Below are positions 1 through 6,793 of a stretch of DNA of 55,974 bases, one piece after another; positions within the stretch are counted from its first letter, which is position 1, and each line of letters opens with the position of its first letter. The notes below the pieces were generated by a model. It saw only the letters and a list, made by a program, of their open reading frames with translations, made no database searches and was not told the origin of the DNA. Origin of the DNA: Phycisphaerales bacterium. GTDB lineage: Bacteria > Planctomycetota > Phycisphaerae > Phycisphaerales > UBA1924. The stretch lies in NCBI GenBank assembly GCA_029260435.1, contig JAJDDG010000113.1, positions 1-55,974 on the forward strand, in the 5' to 3' direction. The translations under genes were made by a program, and so were the position numbers.

Positions 1-162
1 TACCGCCCGGACCCGCGCTCCTTCTTCCCCATGGTCATCAAACGCGAACGCGCAGACTTCTCGCTCGACGGCGCACCAACCGCGATCATCTACGCCCGCA
101 CAATCGCCCACGACCTCCGCGATATAGACAAGCCCTACCGCTTCGCTGCCGAAGCACGCTGA
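1..162 (+). CDS. C-terminal fragment of an unidentified protein
   Basis: An open frame enters the window at base 1 and stops with TGA at 160-162, leaving 53 residues. The fragment begins YRPDPRSFFPMVIKRE and ends PYRFAAEAR. I do not recognise the family. There is no membrane segment, and the mix of charged and aromatic residues fits the end of a soluble domain. The codons are C-ending, as in other genes of this end of the window. A dense set of small palindromes follows directly after the stop. The start and most of the gene lie outside the window. Confidence 0.6.
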   Translation, partial: YRPDPRSFFPMVIKRERADFSLDGAPTAIIYARTIAHDLRDIDKPYRFAAEAR

Positions 163-174
163 TCCCATTTGATC

Positions 175-318
175 AGGGTGCTGTGGTACACGCCACAGGC
201 GTGAACCACGTCCTCGTCGGGCGCGCTCTCTCCCTGTGCCACTGACCGGTCTTCCGGTCAGTGCTCTTTCCTTATTCTTCTCTTCCTGATGCCCGGTGCC
301 CGATCTCTGATGCCTTCC
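175..318. repeat. Palindromic repeat cluster 1 (modules B, A and F)
   Basis: This spacer holds three short repeat modules found elsewhere in the window. Module B (183-209) is a hairpin with stem halves GTGGTACACGCC and GGCGTGAACCAC. Module A (240-263) is a perfect 10-bp stem, CACTGACCGG against its complement, around a TCTT loop, followed by GTGCTCTTTCC. Module F (281-318) is the GATGCC/GGTGCC stutter that recurs at 13.57, 23.14 and 28.03 kb. No gene or promoter is apparent. The modules sit between two genes whose 3' ends face each other. Confidence 0.75.
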
Positions 319-319
319 C

Positions 320-2317
320 CTACCGGTACCGCTTCGCGTCCTTCTCCACCCGCCGCCGGATATTCACCCCCAGCTTCCGCGCCAACACCTCGTCGTACAT
401 CGCGGCAACCCCCGCCTTCCCGCCGCTTCGCGACACAATCCCCGCCAACGCCGCCAGATCCGCGTCCGCGCTCTCGTTGCGAATATTCCCCCGCAGCAGC
501 GCAACCGCCCCGTCATCCCGCCCGCCCGAGACCATCCGCCGCCCGACCTGCCACAAAAGATCGCGCGTGATCCGGTGCCCCTTCGTCTCGGCGCTCGTTC
601 TGTCATAGAGCCATAAAAACAATTCGTCATCACCCGCCCGTACCGCCGCCCGCAGCGAGTGTCCCGCCACAGCGCCCACAACAAACTTCTCGTCATCCCC
701 CGCCAGCGCCTTGGCAAGCCGCAGCGCTTCATCGTCCATGCCGCGCATCACCAGCGCACGCATCCCCGCGTCGAACTCCCATGCGCGCAGTTGCTCGCTC
801 ATCCGATCCTTCAGATCAACACCCCCCTCGATCACCACTTCATCCGCCCCCGCCTCGCCCACCGCGTTCGGGATCACCATCAGCGGATCGCCGAACACAT
901 TGATCTTCCACACCGGCCCCCCGTCCACCCGAACCGCCGCGCCCCAGGGTGTCCCCTGCTGAACCAGCCGCTGCGCTAGCGCCGTGCCCGGCACAAACGC
1001 CCCCAGATACGGCTCGTGCACCGAACCCGCGTACGCGTACGCCCCCATCTCCAGCCACCGCGCACCGATCGTCTGATTCGGGTTCACGTTCTGCGCGCTA
1101 AACGAATGTATGAAATGCACAACACTCGGGCGCTCCAACTCGGGAACATCCGAGCCATACGCCCGCCCCCGCACCAGCTCGAACCAGGTGTTGTGCCCCT
1201 TCGTGTTCACGTGGATCAATCCCGCGTCCACCCCGCCCATGCACCGCCCGCGCCAACCATCAACCGTCCCCGATTCGCCCGAGTCATGCACCACACCCAG
1301 CCCCGATGCTTCCAGCACCCCCCGCATCCCATCAAGCTCGAACGGCTCAGCAAACCCCTTCGGATACCCGTCAAAGAGCCACGCATCCTCAACATCAAGA
1401 AACACCGCACACATCGCCCGGTACGCGCTCCACTGCGCATCGCCGTGCACCATCCCGCACCACGCAAACCGCCCACCGTCCGCGTGCCGACCGATCACAT
1501 CCGTCAGCGCAAGATGCCCTTTTTCACCTTTGATCGCCACCCTGCTCGGGCGCGTCAGGCAGAGCGTCACCGAATCAATCGCGTCGCCAAGCCCGCGCCA
1601 CGAATACCCGCTTGATTCGAGCCCCCGCGCCACCGCAACCCGAAGCGCCCCGAGGTCGTCGTCCTTGATCACATCTCCCGCCCGCCCGCGCGTCGTCCCG
1701 CTCCAGATGAGTACCTGCCCCCGCGCCGCCGCCAGCGCAAGCCCGCCCGTCCACGCCGGGTCGCGCTCGCTCACAACAACCGCGCCCGCCGGCACAAACC
1801 CCGCCCGTTCCCACACCGCTTCCAACCCCTCCATATCCGTCGCGCCCCAAGCCCCGGCTGCCGCATCCTCCACCATCGCACGCACACCCTGCCCGCTCCC
1901 CCCCGGCGCAAGCACCACCCGCTCCGGCCGATACCCGCGCACGAACCGTGCAATATTCTCCCGCGCCGCGTCCGTCCCGTCATCGATCAGCACCGGGTAG
2001 CGCACCTTGACGCTCCACCCGCCAACCTGCGCTGCATACGCCGCCGCGTCCGGCGCGATCACCACCACAGGTGCGTTCCCCGTCGCCTGTTCGAGCGACC
2101 GCACCCGCACGCCCAGCACACCCCGTGCGGGCATCTCGCCGAGCTGCTCACGCAGCTTCCCGAGCAGTTCCTCCTCCCGTTCCGCGCGCGCAATGGCGCA
2201 CACCATCAGGCATATCACGACGCAGACACCAACCCGAGCCCGCTGGCGCAGACCACGCCTTGGTAGGGCAACACCCGATAAAAGGCCCGAAATAGAATAT
2301 AGAGGACTCTTGTTCAT
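320..2317 (-). CDS. Secreted caspase-fold protein, C25 (gingipain)-like, probably degenerate
   Basis: Protein of 665 aa. Residues about 25-46 form a hydrophobic export signal after an Arg-rich stretch (VGVCVVICLMVCAIARA). The middle resembles the C25/caspase-fold peptidases: a KGHNTWFEL block where the catalytic His is expected, a HSFSAQN segment, IGARWLEMGAYAYAGSVHEP, and a closing KINVFGDPLMVI like the family's 'GDP' end. The nucleophile Cys expected near HSFSAQN is not visible, so activity is doubtful. The last 170 residues are Ala/Leu-rich helices that may form a repeat domain. The family assignment is inference from motif order. The 5' end faces the divergent gene at 2470 across a 152-bp spacer with no convincing promoter. 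Confidence 0.6.
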   Translation of the reverse strand: MNKSPLYSISGLLSGVALPRRGLRQRARVGVCVVICLMVCAIARAEREEELLGKLREQLGEMPARGVLGVRVRSLEQATGNAPVVVIAPDAAAYAAQVGGWSVKVRYPVLIDDGTDAARENIARFVRGYRPERVVLAPGGSGQGVRAMVEDAAAGAWGATDMEGLEAVWERAGFVPAGAVVVSERDPAWTGGLALAAARGQVLIWSGTTRGRAGDVIKDDDLGALRVAVARGLESSGYSWRGLGDAIDSVTLCLTRPSRVAIKGEKGHLALTDVIGRHADGGRFAWCGMVHGDAQWSAYRAMCAVFLDVEDAWLFDGYPKGFAEPFELDGMRGVLEASGLGVVHDSGESGTVDGWRGRCMGGVDAGLIHVNTKGHNTWFELVRGRAYGSDVPELERPSVVHFIHSFSAQNVNPNQTIGARWLEMGAYAYAGSVHEPYLGAFVPGTALAQRLVQQGTPWGAAVRVDGGPVWKINVFGDPLMVIPNAVGEAGADEVVIEGGVDLKDRMSEQLRAWEFDAGMRALVMRGMDDEALRLAKALAGDDEKFVVGAVAGHSLRAAVRAGDDELFLWLYDRTSAETKGHRITRDLLWQVGRRMVSGGRDDGAVALLRGNIRNESADADLAALAGIVSRSGGKAGVAAMYDEVLARKLGVNIRRRVEKDAKRYR

Positions 2318-2469
2318 AAGTGGAGTATCACAATGATATTACCCATACCGCCAACTCGTGTTGCTCCGAGCACCCATTGGAAAAGGCTTGCAAATTCCAT
2401 CTCGACAGATTATTGACGCAGCATATCCCTAGAACCGAGGTGATGAATCACAACAATCTGGAGGTTCCG

Positions 2470-3909
2470 ATGCCAAAGCGTATTCGATGTTCCATGCCCG
2501 TCACTCGTCGTGCACAGTCGATCCCAATCGTTTGTGCGCTGCTCTCCCTCGCGATTACCGTGAGCATATCTGCGCAGATATCCATAGATATTGAAACGAA
2601 CATGTCGGATACCCAAGAAGAGATCTCAGACAGCACCAAACATAAACATCTCATTTTAGGCCCTCTTGAAATCGGTCCGATCACCGGACTCACCACCATA
2701 TGGCACCCGGCGCCCGATCAGGAATCACTCATCCCGCTGGGTTCCACGCTCCTGCTCCGTCAACCCGTGCAGGCGCACCACACCGTGCTCTGGGAAGGGG
2801 CGCAGGAGATCGAACGAACAGACACCTACTCTCTCGCGCAGTGTGTCATGGACCAACTCGATACATTCACCGTGATTTGCAACGTGATTCAATCACCCGG
2901 CGATTATAAAACCCAGATGTGCGTCTTCCAGACCACGGACTACCCCACGAATAGGATCCTCGTGATGCCTAGCACACCGACGTGCCAGCCGCTCATGCTC
3001 ACGGATGAGTCACCGATCGATGTGGCGCTCGACGCCTACTTCAACCACCCATTCTCGACAATCCATTCCAAGGACGGCGCCCACTTCGTCTCCGCGGTAA
3101 ATACGCCGATCAATCTCAACTCGTTCGTCTTCCCCTCGGGATTCGCTCCCCTTCTGGAATGGCGCGTCAATGGCGAGCCCGTATTCATCGGCGCTAACAC
3201 AACACACGAATTCGACCTCCCCGGCACATACTCACTCCAAGCGGGACCGCCAACCGCAATCGTCCGCCCGCACGAGTTCACCTTCGAGACCTATGCCGTT
3301 CACATCACCAGCTTCACCGTCCCAGGCGATCCAGACTACGCATCCACACACATACCCGAAAACCGTCCCGTCACGTTTTATGCACAAACCGACCCACCCG
3401 GTTATGAGAATTATATCCGGTGGCATGCGGCTACCAAGTTCGGCGAAACCTTCCCGGTCGTTGGAGAAGGCCCGAGCTTCACCGTGGAGTTCATCGAACC
3501 CAACGGGCTCGATCAATCCGGCGACCTATGGCAATGGATCGGCGTCCGCGCCGACTCGGCGCAGCGCGGACAGGATCAAAAAGCAGTCCTTGTCACCGCG
3601 GGCACATGCCCGTTCCCGAAGCGTTGCATCCCGAACGAAGACAGTTGTGTATACGATATTGTATTCGTTGTCGCCATTCCTGGAGCATCTGCGCCGTGTC
3701 CGAATAGGGCGGCCAGAGGCAACACCATGTGCATCGCGCCGTGCCCACCCCCGGTCCGAGGAAACTGTCCGTTTGGCGTTATTGTCATCCTTGATGTTGA
3801 CGGCGACGGCACGCCGGACTGCCGGATTACCGCCAACCAGGGCAACGCGGCGTGTGCAGCATGCCCCACCGGTTCGCTCCGCGTTCTCTCGCAAGATCCC
3901 ACCTGGTAG
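2470..3909 (+). CDS. Secreted Cys-containing hypothetical protein with beta-sandwich-like regions
   Basis: Protein of 479 aa. I chose ATG 2470 because GGAGG lies 6 bases upstream and the start leads straight into a signal peptide (SIPIVCALLSLAITVSISA, about residues 18-36). The frame is open for a further 50 codons upstream without export features. The mature part is rich in Thr, Pro and aromatic residues in alternating patterns, suggesting Ig- or PKD-like beta domains. The last 90 residues carry many Cys (CPFPKRCIPNEDSCVYD, CPPPVRGNCPFG, AACAACP) and one DVDGDGTPDC calcium-binding-like loop. No catalytic motif is seen. It is followed after 8 bases by a HAF-repeat protein, with which it probably forms a surface-protein operon. 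Confidence 0.7.
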   Translation: MPKRIRCSMPVTRRAQSIPIVCALLSLAITVSISAQISIDIETNMSDTQEEISDSTKHKHLILGPLEIGPITGLTTIWHPAPDQESLIPLGSTLLLRQPVQAHHTVLWEGAQEIERTDTYSLAQCVMDQLDTFTVICNVIQSPGDYKTQMCVFQTTDYPTNRILVMPSTPTCQPLMLTDESPIDVALDAYFNHPFSTIHSKDGAHFVSAVNTPINLNSFVFPSGFAPLLEWRVNGEPVFIGANTTHEFDLPGTYSLQAGPPTAIVRPHEFTFETYAVHITSFTVPGDPDYASTHIPENRPVTFYAQTDPPGYENYIRWHAATKFGETFPVVGEGPSFTVEFIEPNGLDQSGDLWQWIGVRADSAQRGQDQKAVLVTAGTCPFPKRCIPNEDSCVYDIVFVVAIPGASAPCPNRAARGNTMCIAPCPPPVRGNCPFGVIVILDVDGDGTPDCRITANQGNAACAACPTGSLRVLSQDPTW

Positions 3910-3917
3910 CCCGTCTC

Positions 3918-5174
3918 ATGTTCTCGCGTGCGCGTTCCATTTTGTCCGCCGGTGTGATCGCTGTCTGTGCTACCGCTGCGCACGCTCAATCTTTCATCCC
4001 GCTCGGCGATCTGCCGGGTGGGATTGTTTTCTCCCGCGCACTCGGTTGCTCAGAAGACGGCTCGGCCGTCGTGGGGTACGCCGAATCCGCCAACGGCACC
4101 GAGGCGTTCCTCTGGACCGATGCCACGGGCATCACCCCGCTCGGCGACCTGCCCGATGGAGATTTCTACTCAGTCGCATCCTCGATCTCGGCAGACGGAT
4201 CCGTCATCATCGGGACCGGTCACGACGAAACCTCTATATCCCACGCATGCGCGTGGTACGACGGTGTCGGGCCAATCAACCTCGGCGACCTCCCCGGCGG
4301 AACCGACTACTCGAGAGCCGAAGCCGTCTCCGCCGATGGGCTCACCATCATCGGCAACAGCTCGTCAACCTCCGGCGGGGAGGCCTACTATCGAACACTT
4401 CAGACGGGGATGATCCCGATCGGCGATCTCTCCGGCGGCGGCTTCTCCAGCTACGCCTTCGCGCTTTCTCACGACGCCTCGGTCATCGTCGGTAACTCCA
4501 CATCAGGTGATACGGTCAAGCAGGCGTACCGATGGACAGCGCCCTCCGGTATGGTCCCGATCGGTGATCTGTCCGGCGGCATGATCCTGAGTGACGCTCG
4601 CGCCATCTCCGCAGATGGCTCCGTTGTCGCAGGATTCTCCGTCTCGGCGCTCGGCATCGAGGCGTTCCGTTGGACCGAGCAGACAGGCATGGTCGCGCTC
4701 GGCGATCTCCCCGGCACCGAAGTCGTCAGCGCAGCGCTCGGGATGTCCGCAGACGGACAAACCATTGTCGGATGGGGAAAAACAAACATAGGGCACGAAG
4801 CGTTCATCTGGACGCAAAAAAAAGGCATGCGCCATCTTGCAACGGCCCTCCTACAGGACCACGCAATCGATACATCAGGCTGGACACTCATCCAGGCACG
4901 TGCAATCTCTGCCGACGCCTCAACAATCGTCGGCTACGGGGTGAACCCGCTCGGCAACGAAGAAGCTTGGCTCGTCCGGATCCCCGCCGCGCCGTGCGAA
5001 GGGGATGTGAACGCAGATGGCACAGTCGATGTCAACGACATCGCATACGTGCTCTTCCGCCTCGGTGACCCCTGCGCCCAACCCGCTTGCCAAGGTGATG
5101 CCAACTCCGATGCAACCATCGATGTCAACGACATCGCGTATGTGCTTTTCAGGCTCACCATCGCCTGCCCCTGA
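3918..5174 (+). CDS. Secreted HAF-repeat protein with C-terminal dockerin-like pair
   Basis: Protein of 418 aa. The start at 3918 gives a clean signal peptide (MFSRARSILSAGVIAVCATAAHA) and avoids overlap with the preceding gene; an in-frame ATG at 3852 lies inside that gene. The body is about seven repeats of a HAF unit: LGDLPGG, an Ala-Ile-Ser-Ala-Asp-Gly turn, VVG, then EAF.W. The last 60 residues hold two GD.N.D..(I/V)DVNDIAYVLFRL motifs, dockerin-like calcium loops used here as a C-terminal module. It is probably an extracellular or envelope-attached protein of unknown task. An A8 run at 4816-4823, inside QKKG, is unusual for this GC-rich sequence. A second gene of the same design lies at 12.1-13.35 kb. 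Confidence 0.85.
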   Translation: MFSRARSILSAGVIAVCATAAHAQSFIPLGDLPGGIVFSRALGCSEDGSAVVGYAESANGTEAFLWTDATGITPLGDLPDGDFYSVASSISADGSVIIGTGHDETSISHACAWYDGVGPINLGDLPGGTDYSRAEAVSADGLTIIGNSSSTSGGEAYYRTLQTGMIPIGDLSGGGFSSYAFALSHDASVIVGNSTSGDTVKQAYRWTAPSGMVPIGDLSGGMILSDARAISADGSVVAGFSVSALGIEAFRWTEQTGMVALGDLPGTEVVSAALGMSADGQTIVGWGKTNIGHEAFIWTQKKGMRHLATALLQDHAIDTSGWTLIQARAISADASTIVGYGVNPLGNEEAWLVRIPAAPCEGDVNADGTVDVNDIAYVLFRLGDPCAQPACQGDANSDATIDVNDIAYVLFRLTIACP

Positions 5175-5183
5175 TCCAGACGC

Positions 5184-5861
5184 CTACCCGCGCACCGCAA
5201 AGTAATTATCCCTGCCCGGCACAACCGCGTCCGCGATCTCCATCACCTCCGCGAGCGATTCCTTCGCCCCCGCAATATCATTCGCCCATTCAACAACCCG
5301 CCCCTCGCGCGCATGAGCCGAGCTGACAACCGCGTCACCCGCGATCACCACCGTCCGCCCCGCCTCGGGCAGCAGCAACCCGCACAGCCCCGCCGACACA
5401 CCCCCGAGCGGGAACAGATCCACACCCTCGACGACCCTGTCCGGCGCGTCCTCGCACTTCTCCAATAAACCGATCATCTCCTCCGCCCGCACCGCCACCT
5501 CTTCCGCATCCCGGTTCCGCGCCTGCTCCGCCATCATCAAGAGTTCGTGCCCCCGCGCTTCCCGCTCCATCTCGCCGATCACCCATGTCGCGTTTTCAAA
5601 CGCCCCGAGCCCGCGCACCGTGTCTATCTGAAAACTCGTCAGAAACACATGCGTGATATCCCGCAACCCGATCCCACGCCGCTCGCTCAGCTTCGCCCGC
5701 AGCGCCGCCCCGGGCAGCCCCGGATCAACAAGAATCTTCGCCCCGCCCCGCTCGATCAATGTCGTTGTCGCGTGCCCCGTCCGCACCGCCTGCTTCTCGC
5801 CCCACAGCGCGTTCGCCTCAAGACACCCGATCGAGATCACGCACCACCCGTCCCCCATCAT
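5184..5861 (-). CDS. Metallo-beta-lactamase-fold protein lacking the zinc-binding histidines
   Basis: Protein of 225 aa. I took ATG 5861 because it overlaps the coaD stop as ATGA; upstream codons in this frame run inside coaD. The fold is recognisable: a beta-strand IERGGAKILVDPG near the N-terminus, then ITHVFLTSFQIDTVRG where active enzymes carry T-H-x-H-x-D-H, and VVIAGDAVVSSAH with the later Asp. Three of the four positions of the first motif are Ser, Gln and Thr, so ordinary dinuclear zinc binding looks lost. It could be a non-catalytic binder, or a hydrolase with an unusual metal site. The role with coaD is unknown. Confidence 0.7.
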   Translation of the reverse strand: MMGDGWCVISIGCLEANALWGEKQAVRTGHATTTLIERGGAKILVDPGLPGAALRAKLSERRGIGLRDITHVFLTSFQIDTVRGLGAFENATWVIGEMEREARGHELLMMAEQARNRDAEEVAVRAEEMIGLLEKCEDAPDRVVEGVDLFPLGGVSAGLCGLLLPEAGRTVVIAGDAVVSSAHAREGRVVEWANDIAGAKESLAEVMEIADAVVPGRDNYFAVRG

Positions 5862-6412
5862 TCGTGCTCCGCCAGCATCCGAAGCACCTCGTGCCCCTTC
5901 TCCTTCTTCTCCCGCAGCCGAGCGATCACACCCGCCGGACACATCGAAGCGAGCACATCCAGATCATCCCCCATCGCCGTCACCTGCCGGATCAGCGAGC
6001 TGCTCGTGTACGCAAAGTCCTGCCCCGCGACAACAAACACCGTCTCGATCCCCGCGATCTGCCGGTTCGTCAGCGCCTGCTGCACCTCCGACTGCAGATC
6101 GCTCAGATTCCGTATCCCCCGCAGCAGCGCCGTCGCCCCGATCTCCCGCGCGTACTCCACCGTCAGCCCCTCGTACCCATCAACCTCCACGGGCGAAGCA
6201 TCCGTTTCCCCCTGCACCATCTCATCCACCAACTCCCGCACCATCGTGAGCCGCTCGTCCCCGTTGAACAAAGCGACCTTCCCCGGATTCCGACCAACAC
6301 CCACCACCACTCGATCAAACAGCCGCCGCCCCCTCCGGATCACATCCAGATGCCCATACGTCACCGGGTCAAACGACCCCGGGAAAAACGCCACATGCCG
6401 TGTATCGCTCAT
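5858..6412 (-). CDS. coaD: Phosphopantetheine adenylyltransferase
   Basis: Protein of 184 aa; CoaD proteins are usually near 160, and this one has a short Lys/Glu-rich tail. It transfers AMP from ATP to 4'-phosphopantetheine, the penultimate step of coenzyme A synthesis in the cytoplasm. Visible family signatures are FPGSFDPVTYGHLDVI (residues 10-25, including the nucleotide-binding GH), LLRGIRN and the YTSSSLIRQV block near residue 135. It is first of a two-gene unit: its stop overlaps the start of the metallo-beta-lactamase-fold gene. No other coenzyme A gene is present in the window. Confidence 0.95.
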   Translation of the reverse strand: MSDTRHVAFFPGSFDPVTYGHLDVIRRGRRLFDRVVVGVGRNPGKVALFNGDERLTMVRELVDEMVQGETDASPVEVDGYEGLTVEYAREIGATALLRGIRNLSDLQSEVQQALTNRQIAGIETVFVVAGQDFAYTSSSLIRQVTAMGDDLDVLASMCPAGVIARLREKKEKGHEVLRMLAEHE

Positions 6413-6793
6413 CAGATCTAAACTCCAGACACCCCAATAAAAACGCTCCCTGCCCCGCCGAGTCTACAGCCCATCCCCTCCCCCCCGCACACCCGCCCCA
6501 TCCATCCCCCCTCCCCCGCGAACCCGTTGCCCGATCCCTTGCCCCCGCCCGGGTTGAATAGGACAGTTCAACCGGGAACAGACCTTTCCTGCTGCGCCCG
6601 CGTCGCAAGCCTCCAGCGGCGCGGGTTTTTTCATGCCCTTACGCTTCACTCGCAGTCCCATTGGGCAATCAAGGCAACCCAGGGAGTGATGGTGGGGGGG
6701 CGCGGGTTTTTTCATGCCCGCACAACCAGTTCGCTCGCCGATCCCGGGCAACCATCCCCCCGCCGGGCTACGCTCATGCTGGAGAATCCCCGC
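6413..6793. other. Divergent spacer between coaD and the PHP-glycosyltransferase gene
   Basis: 381 bases without a convincing gene. On the + strand it has an imperfect hairpin (6548-6576, GGTTGAA against TTCAACC), an intrinsic terminator (6597-6631), and an exact 21-bp direct repeat at 6618-6638 and 6699-6719 that contains the terminator's 3' arm, its T6 run and CATGCCC. The reading frame of the downstream gene is open across this region but has no coding character. I see no clear -35/-10 pair for either neighbour. Confidence 0.5.
6597..6631 (+). terminator. Intrinsic terminator ahead of the PHP-glycosyltransferase gene
   Basis: The arms CCCGCGTCGC and GCGGCGCGGG pair over 10 bp with one G-U, a 9-base loop and T6. 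No + strand gene ends just before it, so it would end a short transcript starting within 6413-6590 or act as a leader element. Confidence 0.6.
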
